A stretch of 24,423 nucleotides of DNA, taken from contig DATLHO010000094.1 of NCBI GenBank assembly GCA_035539855.1, positions 1 to 24,423 on the forward strand. Reading direction: 5' to 3'. Numbering within the stretch: the stretch's first letter is position 1; every line of letters begins with the position of its first letter. A program made the translations under genes and the position numbers. Below the pieces are notes generated by a model, which made no database searches, was not told the origin of the DNA, and saw only the letters and a program-made list of their open reading frames with translations. Below are positions 14,653-20,648 of this stretch, piece by piece. The stretch comes from DATLHO01 sp035539855 (GTDB lineage: Bacteria > Bacteroidota > Ignavibacteria > OLB7).

Positions 14653-16584
14653 ATGACCGCGATGAAATCCAGGACAATGACGGTTCTCCGATGGGCGACC
14701 GCCCTCGCAACCATTCTCGTGCTGCTGGCCGCTCCGGCGGCCACCCAGGAGCGACGGCTGCCGCCGTTCGTGCTCGGTCTCGGCGGCGGCTACGACATCG
14801 CCGCGGGCGGCTTCATCAACGGCCCGGGCGACGACCGTGTCTTCGACCAGCAGGCGTCGATGCGCCTGGCGAATCTCAGCTTCATCTTCCCGAAGCTGTT
14901 CATGAACGGATGGGGGCTGACGACGTCGCTGACCTACGGCGACTTCGACCTCTCGGCCAGCGGCGCGGGCGATCGCACCGTGTACATCGGCGGCGCCCCG
15001 ACGACCGGGCGGACACAGCAGCGCTACGACCTCGCGCTGCGCGTCGCGACGTTCGAGCTGATGACCCACATCCACATCGGCGGCAACGCGAGGCTCGAGC
15101 TCGGACCGCTTGCCGGCATCGGCTTCTTCCCGGACCAGGTCGATCGCGAGGAGGTGCTCTCGCCGGCCGGCGCGACGTTTTTCGACGGCGCCACGGTGCG
15201 CACCGATTCGAGCTCCTCGACCGTCGACGGACTCTTCCTGAGCGGCTTCGGCCTGCGCGCCGGCTACGAGATCCCGTTGCCCGGCGGCCTGGCCCTCATG
15301 CCGGTCGTCAACCTGCGAGGCATCGTCGGGTTCGACGGCGATGGCGATGGAATCATCGTCGCCGGAACCGCCGGCGTGGGTCTGTCGCTGCTGACCGGGC
15401 GAACCGGCGGAGAGGAGGCGAGCGAGCCGATCGTGCCCGCACCGCTCGGAGTCGTCGACACGGTGCGCATCGTCGACACGGTTGCCGCCTCGTCACGGCT
15501 GCGGGCGGAGCTCGACCTCTACAGTCTCGACGACGCCGGTCGTCGCAGCGACACGCTGGTCGTCTCGCTGCGGCGCACGTTGCGTCGCATCGAGGTGCCC
15601 GTCGACGGCATGGTGCGCTTCGAGCACGCCTCGGCCGCGCTTGCGCCCCGACCGGTCGCGAGCGACGCCGACGCGGCAACGTTCAGCGAGGAGGATCTCG
15701 TCGCGATGCGCCCGACCGAGATCCGACGTCGCAGTCTCGAGATCATCGCATCGCGTCTGCGCGCCGAGCCGTCGCTGCGCGCGAGCGTGGCCGGGGCGCG
15801 CGGTGCCGACGAGCCGGCCTGGTTCGCCGAAGCGCGAGCGCGCAGCGTCCGGCGCCATCTGCACTCGGTCTGGGGGATCGACTCTTCACGCGTCGCGATC
15901 GCGAAAGGCGCCGTCGTTCGCGGCCATGGCGAGCCCGGCGTCGAGATCGCGGCCACGTCGCCCTCGGTGCTCGCGCCGGTCGTGAGCGAGTGGATCGAGC
16001 AGGAGGTCGACGCCGCGCCCGTCGGCGTGCAACCGACGATCGTCGCCGAGCAGGGCGTGCAGAGCTGGCGCGTCTCGGTGATGCAGGGCGCGCGCGAGGT
16101 CGGCGTCGTGCGCAACACCGACGCCGACGATGCACGACAGATCGATATCGGCATGGCGCTGCGACGCCTCTCGCGCGACGAGGCGCGCCACGCGCTCGGC
16201 GCCGAGCTCGTCGTCGAGGATTCCGCCGGAGCGGTGACCGTGGCGCGCGATCGCATGGAGATCGTCGTCGCACCGCCCGCGACTGCGGCGGTCGATGCTC
16301 CGGCCGAGACCTTCTTCGGCGAGTATGTCGTGGCGACCGCCGACTCGACCGCGCTCGGCCGCGCGATCGAGCGTATGGTCACGACGCTTCCGGTCGATGC
16401 GCGGATCGTCGTCGGCGCGCCGATCGGCCGCGACGCCGAGGCGGGTCTGGTCGAGCGCCGGGTGCGAGCCGTCGCCGCGGCGCACCACCGGTCGATCGGC
16501 TCGATCGCCACCACGATCGTCGCGCGCGAGGAAGGCCTCAACGGGTCGCTCGTGCTCGTCAGCGTCCGCGGCGCGCTCGAATGA
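14653..16584 (+). CDS. Outer-membrane beta-barrel protein with OmpA-like periplasmic domain
   Basis: This 643-residue protein begins with a signal peptide (ATALATILVLLAAPAA, cleavage after about residue 30). A barrel-like N-terminal domain follows (about 35-255) with alternating strands such as PPFVLGLGGGYDIAAGGF and LELGPLAGIGFFP. A linker with repeated VDTVRIVDTV leads to an OmpA/MotB-like domain (about 320-440: VRFEHASAALAPRP, SLEIIASRLRAEPSLRASVAG, then ARARSVRRHLHSVWGIDSSRV). That domain is divergent and lacks the usual D-x9-LSxxR signature. The last 200 residues contain a second, shorter OmpA-like unit (about 555-640). It should anchor the outer membrane to the wall. Three close in-frame ATGs make the exact start uncertain. 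Confidence 0.8.
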   Translation: MTAMKSRTMTVLRWATALATILVLLAAPAATQERRLPPFVLGLGGGYDIAAGGFINGPGDDRVFDQQASMRLANLSFIFPKLFMNGWGLTTSLTYGDFDLSASGAGDRTVYIGGAPTTGRTQQRYDLALRVATFELMTHIHIGGNARLELGPLAGIGFFPDQVDREEVLSPAGATFFDGATVRTDSSSSTVDGLFLSGFGLRAGYEIPLPGGLALMPVVNLRGIVGFDGDGDGIIVAGTAGVGLSLLTGRTGGEEASEPIVPAPLGVVDTVRIVDTVAASSRLRAELDLYSLDDAGRRSDTLVVSLRRTLRRIEVPVDGMVRFEHASAALAPRPVASDADAATFSEEDLVAMRPTEIRRRSLEIIASRLRAEPSLRASVAGARGADEPAWFAEARARSVRRHLHSVWGIDSSRVAIAKGAVVRGHGEPGVEIAATSPSVLAPVVSEWIEQEVDAAPVGVQPTIVAEQGVQSWRVSVMQGAREVGVVRNTDADDARQIDIGMALRRLSRDEARHALGAELVVEDSAGAVTVARDRMEIVVAPPATAAVDAPAETFFGEYVVATADSTALGRAIERMVTTLPVDARIVVGAPIGRDAEAGLVERRVRAVAAAHHRSIGSIATTIVAREEGLNGSLVLVSVRGALE

Positions 16585-16645
16585 GCCCCCTCAAACAGAA
16601 GCCCCAAACATGATTCCCGTCATGGTGACGCCGTCGGACCCCGGG

Positions 16646-16651
16646 TAAGTT
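16646..16651 (+). promoter_or_regulatory. Candidate TAnnTT promoter box of the stress-protein operon
   Basis: TAAGTT lies 32 bases upstream of the chosen ATG at 16684, in the same position and form as the other TAnnTT boxes of this window. No clear -35 element was identified. Confidence 0.3.
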
Positions 16652-16683
16652 CTCTCAGGATGATTCGATCCGGAGGAGCTTCG

Positions 16684-17610
16684 ATGGACGCGATGAAGAT
16701 TCTGATAGCGTATGACGGCACGGCGAACTCCGATGCCGCCGTGGCGAGTCTCCGGCGAGCGGGACTGCCGGAGAAGGCGGAGGCGATCGTCCTGACGATG
16801 TCGGACCGACGCCTGTCGCAGGAGCTCGACGAGCAGGAGGAGCTCGAGGCCGGCGTCGCCGTCGCCGAGAGTCGCGCGACGAGCGGGCTGCGAAGCGCGC
16901 GTACGGCCTCCGCGGCCGCCGCCGAGCGCATCGCGGGTTGGTTCCCCGGCTGGAGTGTCGGCGCCGAAGTGAGCGACGATGCGCCCGCGGCGGGCATCCT
17001 TCAGAAAATCACTGCCTGGTCTCCCAACCTCGTCGTCGTCGGCACGCATGGCCGCTCGCTCGTCGGGCGCGTGCTCCTCGGGAGCGTGTCGCAGCGAGTG
17101 CTCGCCGAGGCGCGCTGCTCGGTGCGCATCGGCCGGCGCACGCGCAACGAGGAAGGTCCGATCAGGCTCATCGTCGGCATCGACGGCTCGCGTGACGCGC
17201 TGGCCGCGGTCACCGAGATCGCGCGCCGCGCCTGGCCATCGGAGACCGAGGCACACCTGGTCTCCGCCTATGCGCCGCTCGACCTGCATTACGCACCGGT
17301 CGTCGCCGCGCGCGAAGCGGGGCATGCCGACGAAGAGGACTGGGAATTTCGATTCGTGCGCGAGCAGGTCGAAGAGGCTGCCGTCACGCTTTCGGCGGCG
17401 GGATTGAAGGTCGTTCCATCGGTACGTGTCGGCATCCCGGTGCCGGTGCTGCTCGACGAAGCGGAGACCTGGTCGGCCGACGCGATCGTCCTCGGCGCGC
17501 GCGGTCACAGCGTGATCGAGCGCCTGCTCCTGGGCAGCGTCTCGTCGTCGATCGCCGCGCGCGCAAACTGTCCGGTCGACGTCATCCGTCCGTGGGCACT
17601 CGACGCCTGA
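16684..17610 (+). CDS. Tandem-domain universal stress protein (UspA family)
   Basis: This 308-residue cytoplasmic protein consists of two UspA domains (about 4-150 and 160-305). The first begins MKILIAYDGTANSDAA and carries the ATP-binding motif G-x2-G-x9-GS in GTHGRSLVGRVLLGS (Gly120, Gly123, Gly133, Ser134). The second begins LIVGIDGSRDALAA and ends with GARGHSVIERLLLGS, which also fits the motif. ATP-binding Usps act in stress tolerance. The start at 16684 is preferred to an in-frame ATG at 16660 because GGAGGAG (16672-16678) is five bases upstream of it and would otherwise lie inside the coding region. A short coiled-coil protein gene follows 17 bases downstream, so the two form an operon. 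Confidence 0.94.
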   Translation: MDAMKILIAYDGTANSDAAVASLRRAGLPEKAEAIVLTMSDRRLSQELDEQEELEAGVAVAESRATSGLRSARTASAAAAERIAGWFPGWSVGAEVSDDAPAAGILQKITAWSPNLVVVGTHGRSLVGRVLLGSVSQRVLAEARCSVRIGRRTRNEEGPIRLIVGIDGSRDALAAVTEIARRAWPSETEAHLVSAYAPLDLHYAPVVAAREAGHADEEDWEFRFVREQVEEAAVTLSAAGLKVVPSVRVGIPVPVLLDEAETWSADAIVLGARGHSVIERLLLGSVSSSIAARANCPVDVIRPWALDA

Positions 17611-17627
17611 CAACGAGAGGAGTAGGC

Positions 17628-18104
17628 ATGGCGATGAACACTCATTCATCTGATCGAAGCGACGGATCGTGCGACCGTCGCATGCTTCCGACGGCGCCAC
17701 AGCGCGCCGACATCATCCGCGATACCGACGGCGTGATCGCGAGATTGCGGCTGTGTCGCGACCAGCTCTCGGCCGCGCGCACCGACCTTGCCGAGGCCAT
17801 CGCCGCGTGCGGCTGGGCCACGCGGCGCTACGAGAGTGCCGCGACACGCGCCCAGTCGGCTGCGACCGCATGGAGTCATACGCACGGCCGGTGGCAGGCG
17901 ACCAGCCGCGCCCTGCGACGCCAGTTCGTCGACGCGGTCACCGTCGCCGAGCGGCTGCGCAAGGAGCGCCTCGAGGTCTCGACCGCGGCCAAGGCACTCC
18001 GCTCGGAGATCGAGCTGATCGAGCATGAGATGGTTGCCCTGGCGCAGCAGATCGGCTCGCTCGTCGAGAGCGAGCTCGGCGAGCAGGGGAATCTCACCGC
18101 CTGA
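17628..18104 (+). CDS. Small helical (coiled-coil) protein, function unknown
   Basis: I do not recognise this 158-residue protein. After a polar N-terminus it is almost entirely alpha-helical by composition, with long Ala/Arg/Glu-rich stretches (QLSAARTDLAEAIAACGW, TVAERLRKERLEVSTAAKAL, EIELIEHEMVALAQQIGSLV). These fit an antiparallel coiled coil. There is no signal peptide or membrane segment. The ATG at 17628 is chosen because GAGAGGAG lies five bases upstream. It follows the universal stress protein by 17 bases and ends at a strong terminator, so the pair is co-transcribed. It may be a partner of the stress protein; that is an inference from position only. Confidence 0.8.
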   Translation: MAMNTHSSDRSDGSCDRRMLPTAPQRADIIRDTDGVIARLRLCRDQLSAARTDLAEAIAACGWATRRYESAATRAQSAATAWSHTHGRWQATSRALRRQFVDAVTVAERLRKERLEVSTAAKALRSEIELIEHEMVALAQQIGSLVESELGEQGNLTA

Positions 18105-18134
18105 CCGGCGTCGCGGCAAACGGTCGAAACGAAG

Positions 18135-18166
18135 AACGCCGGCTCTCTGACGAGGGCCGGCGTTTT
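18135..18166. terminator. Terminator between the Usp operon and the HTH-less Fnr homologue
   Basis: AACGCCGGC (18135-18143) pairs with GCCGGCGTT (18156-18164) and is followed by TT, giving a TTTT tail on the plus strand. It lies between convergent genes and could also terminate the minus-strand gene ending at 18210. Confidence 0.85.
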
Positions 18167-18209
18167 CGATGCTCTGGATCGATGTTCTGGACTGTCGCGA
18201 CGCGATGTT

Positions 18210-18689
18210 CTAGTTGCGGCCGGACTGATGCTCGTGCCGCTCGATCTGCCGTTCGATCTCGGAGAGATTCTGGCAGACGCCTTCCATGACCCTGACGATG
18301 ATCGGCGGGTAGTCACGCACGAGCGAGCGGACGATGCGCGCGGGGACGAAGCAGACGCGGGAGTCTTCGAGCGCGACGGCCGTCTGCTCGTGATGACCGC
18401 CCTGCAGCAGGTCGCGGGCGCCGAGGCCGTGACCCGGGCGCGAGACTGCCACCACGTGCTCGTCGGCTCCGGAGCTGCGCAGCAGCGCGAAGCGGCCCGA
18501 GTACTGGCAGCAGAGTCCGTCGACCGGTGCGCCCTCCTCGAAGAGCGTCGCGTCCTTCCTGAGCTCGCGTACCTCCTTGACGGCCACGATCGCTTCGAGC
18601 AGCTCGACGGGGCAGCTCGAGAAGATGCTGATGTCGAGCACCGGGCAGCCGATGCATCGTGGCGTTGCGGGATCGTCGGAGGTGCTCAT
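18210..18689 (-). CDS. Fnr-like sensor domain protein lacking a DNA-binding domain
   Basis: This 159-residue protein matches only the effector half of Crp/Fnr regulators: beta-roll (about 30-122) and dimer helix (about 125-155, ending SEIERQIERHEHQ). It stops where the helix-turn-helix domain should begin. The sequence after the stop is a terminator, not a decayed HTH, so the gene is not simply frameshifted. All Fnr-type cysteines are present: C12-x2-C15-x10-C26 and Cys113 in RVCFVP, plus Cys60-Cys61. The ATG at 18689 is chosen because CIGC then lies near the N-terminus, as in the two paralogues. Upstream frame extension to 18761 has no family similarity. It may sense redox or NO and dimerise with the full-length paralogues, or act through another partner. 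Confidence 0.8.
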   Translation of the reverse strand: MSTSDDPATPRCIGCPVLDISIFSSCPVELLEAIVAVKEVRELRKDATLFEEGAPVDGLCCQYSGRFALLRSSGADEHVVAVSRPGHGLGARDLLQGGHHEQTAVALEDSRVCFVPARIVRSLVRDYPPIIVRVMEGVCQNLSEIERQIERHEHQSGRN

Positions 18690-18761
18690 CTTCGCTCGGT
18701 CGGACGCGTGCAAGTTCGGGATAACCGAACGCAAGCTACCGGAGGACCGTCCGGTCAACAA

Positions 18762-18773
18762 TGACTTGCGTCA
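18762..18773. promoter_or_regulatory. TGAC-N4-GTCA inverted repeat upstream of the HTH-less Fnr homologue
   Basis: TGACTTGCGTCA is a palindrome of two four-base half-sites with a four-base centre, the geometry of Crp/Fnr operators (TTGAT-N4-ATCAA). It lies 72 bases before the start of the gene at 18689. Binding by the neighbouring regulators is an inference. Confidence 0.35.
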
Positions 18774-18826
18774 GACTTGCCCGATGAGCCTGTGGGTCTC
18801 ACCGACGCGGCCGTCACCAACGAGAA

Positions 18827-18854
18827 CGGCCGGGATCGTGTTCGATCCCGGCCG
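18827..18854 (-). terminator. Terminator of the second full-length Fnr-type gene
   Basis: A perfect 12-pair stem (CGGCCGGGATCG with CGATCCCGGCCG) surrounds the four-base loop TGTT, 28 bases after the stop codon of the minus-strand gene. Read on the minus strand it is followed by TTCTCGTT. Confidence 0.8.
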
Positions 18855-18881
18855 GTGCAATCTTCTGCGATCGTTGTCGCG

Positions 18882-19601
18882 TCAGTCTTCGACGTTGGCC
18901 AGCGCCAGCAGGCCCTGGCGATCGGAGATGATGAGCTTGCGACCGCGGATCTCGATGAGACCCTCCTTGTTGAACTCCGACAGCAGTCGGATGACCGACT
19001 CGGTCGCGGTGCCGACGATGTTGGCGATCTCCTCGCGCGTCAGTCGGATGCCGAGCGATTCGCCATCGTCGTCGGTGCCATACTTCTCCTGCAGCAGCAC
19101 GAGGGTCTCGGCGAGGCGCTCGCGCACTGGCTTCTGCGCCAGACCGACCATGCGCTCCTCGGCGTTGCGGAGCTCGCTCGAGAGCAGCGACATCATCCGC
19201 ATCGAGAACGTCGCGTCGCCGGAGAGCAGGTTCATGAACTCCGCCCGCGGGATGAAGCAGACGTGCGCGTCGTCCATGGCCATCGCGAACGAGGCGTAGG
19301 CGGTGCCGCTGATCAGCGAGCGGTAGCCGAGCACGTCGCCGGGACCAACCAGTCGGATGATCTGCTCGCGACCGTCGCTACCGACCTTGTAGAGCTTGAT
19401 GTTGCCGTGGCGGATGCAGTACAGGCCGGCGGGGCGATCGTCGACGTAGAAGATCATATCCCCCTTGTGATAGACCCTGCACGCCTTGTTGTCCGACAGG
19501 ACTGTCAGCTCCGGTCCTTGAAGACTCGAAAAGACGGACGAATCGCGCGAGTCGCAGTGCTCGCAGTCGAAGTGGGTGGGCGACGGTTTTCTATTCGTCA
19601 T
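18882..19601 (-). CDS. Crp/Fnr-family transcription regulator (second full-length copy)
   Basis: This 239-residue paralogue of the regulator at 10947 has a beta-roll (about 30-127), dimer helix (about 130-157) and winged helix (about 160-235). It has the CEHC pair (Cys13, Cys16) and the FNR Cys122-equivalent in HVCFIP (Cys115). The third N-terminal cysteine position is Ser25-Ser26 (SVFSSL against SVFCEL), though Cys41 and Cys62 are present, so a cluster, if formed, uses a different ligand. The recognition helix TESVIRLL is identical to that of the first copy. The ATG at 19601 was chosen because CDSRDSSVF then aligns near the N-terminus, with AGGA just upstream. Frame open to 19898 is a shadow of the protease gene. 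Confidence 0.93.
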   Translation of the reverse strand: MTNRKPSPTHFDCEHCDSRDSSVFSSLQGPELTVLSDNKACRVYHKGDMIFYVDDRPAGLYCIRHGNIKLYKVGSDGREQIIRLVGPGDVLGYRSLISGTAYASFAMAMDDAHVCFIPRAEFMNLLSGDATFSMRMMSLLSSELRNAEERMVGLAQKPVRERLAETLVLLQEKYGTDDDGESLGIRLTREEIANIVGTATESVIRLLSEFNKEGLIEIRGRKLIISDRQGLLALANVED

Positions 19602-19651
19602 GATCCTGGCTGATTGGCGGCGCCGGCGAAAGGCACACGGGAAGGTGACGT

Positions 19652-19682
19652 CAAAACTAGCCCATGATTGTCGGGAATGCAA
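19652..19682 (-). promoter_or_regulatory. Candidate Bacteroidota-like promoter of the second Fnr-type gene
   Basis: Read on the minus strand, TTGCAT (19682-19677) is followed after 17 bases by TAGTTTTG (19659-19652). This fits TAnnTTTG exactly and lies about 50 bases before the ATG. A palindrome TGACGTCA (19646-19653) overlaps its downstream edge and could be an operator. Confidence 0.45.
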
Positions 19683-19732
19683 CGGCGGGCCGTAACGAAT
19701 GGAATAGTCCAATGTGCGCCATGTCCCGCGCC

Positions 19733-20590
19733 TCATGTCATGAGCGTCACGATGACGTCGTACAGCGCATGGGTCATCGCGGCGATGCCGAAGCCGCGCA
19801 GCAGGAACAGTGCGTTGAGCGCCATGCCCATGATCGCACGGAACGCAAAGCTCGAGAGCGTGAACTCGTAGCCGAGCGGTCCGATGTAGTGTGCCCAACT
19901 GAAGATCAGCGCCCCGACGACTGCCGCGATGCTGTATCGGGCGGCGTTGCTGATCGGCGCAAGCCGCAGCAGCGCATAGAGCGCCGAGACCAGGACGAGC
20001 CGGAACAGGAGCTCCTCGTACAGTCCCGCGCCGAGCGACAGGACGAGTCCCTCGGCCAGGCTGCTCGAGCCGGCGATCTGCAGCGGAGGTGCCGCGGCGA
20101 AGATCGCTCCAACGAGCGTGCTGACAGCCAGGCCGACGAGCACGGCATAGACGAGGCTCTCGGCGAGCATGCCTCCGAAATACCAGCCGCGAAGGCGGAT
20201 GCCCTGGCGCCGCTCGACCCCGACGATCACCGCGCCGACGACGATCACGAGCACGCCCAGCCAGAACGTGCCGTCGACGCCGATGAGCGCGAGGAACTGC
20301 CGGATCAGCACTTCCGCGCCGACGCGCACGCCGGCGCCGGTACCGCCGCTGAGCGCGAGGATGCCGACCTCGTAGAGCACGAACAGGGGAAGCACGAACA
20401 GGTACGAGTATGTCAGGGTCTTCGTCAGCCCGGCATACCCAGTCCGCGGCGTGACCGCGGTCGCGGCGTTGATCGTGCTGTCGAGCCGCAGAGCGTCACG
20501 CATCGTGGCGTCGTCGCGGCGGCCGGAGGGGTCGAAATCGGTCATCGAGGGCATTGCGTTGGGCGCGCCGGCGGTCTGGGGTAACCGCAT
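19733..20590 (-). CDS. CPBP-family intramembrane metalloprotease
   Basis: This 285-residue membrane protein has about eight hydrophobic segments (for example FWLGVLVIVVGAVIVGV and LVYAVLVGLAVSTLVGAIF). The CPBP/CAAX-type catalytic motifs are EELLFR (Glu192, Glu193, Arg197), FSWAHYIG (His234) and THALYDVI (His274, Asp278). Members cleave membrane proteins or prenylated peptides; in bacteria many are of unknown substrate. The cytoplasmic N-terminus of about 55 residues is polar and poorly conserved. The start is uncertain because Met13 and Met16 are possible and none of the three has a good ribosome site. The first start lies only 14 bases from the promoter box of the divergent barrel-protein gene. 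Confidence 0.9.
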   Translation of the reverse strand: MRLPQTAGAPNAMPSMTDFDPSGRRDDATMRDALRLDSTINAATAVTPRTGYAGLTKTLTYSYLFVLPLFVLYEVGILALSGGTGAGVRVGAEVLIRQFLALIGVDGTFWLGVLVIVVGAVIVGVERRQGIRLRGWYFGGMLAESLVYAVLVGLAVSTLVGAIFAAAPPLQIAGSSSLAEGLVLSLGAGLYEELLFRLVLVSALYALLRLAPISNAARYSIAAVVGALIFSWAHYIGPLGYEFTLSSFAFRAIMGMALNALFLLRGFGIAAMTHALYDVIVTLMT

Positions 20591-20603
20591 CGGCCCGCTA
20601 GTG

Positions 20604-20609
20604 TATATT
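20604..20609 (+). promoter_or_regulatory. Candidate -10/-7 box of the barrel-protein gene
   Basis: TATATT, followed by CC, lies 39 bases upstream of the ATG at 20649 within the short spacer to the divergent protease gene. It has the TAnnTT form shared with other genes here. The -35 region is not clear. Confidence 0.35.
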
Positions 20610-20648
20610 CCGGCCGTTCCACTCTCCTTTCATCCTTCGCTACGGACC

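Noticed and set aside
14691..16613. 640-codon plus-strand frame overlapping the OmpA-like protein gene
   Set aside because: The translation is extremely Arg-rich and domain-free; the other frame has a signal peptide and OmpA-like motifs.
16660..16683. Earlier ATG for the universal stress protein
   Set aside because: The ribosome site GGAGGAG would lie inside the coding region; the ATG at 16684 is correctly spaced.
19602..19898. N-terminal extension of the second Fnr-type regulator
   Set aside because: It overlaps the CPBP protease 3' end, is Arg/His-rich, and the paralogue starts at the equivalent of 19601.
20451..20648. Longer start for the barrel protein
   Set aside because: It would bury the signal peptide and overlap the divergent protease gene; the ATG at 20649 gives a normal signal sequence and lies after a promoter-like box.
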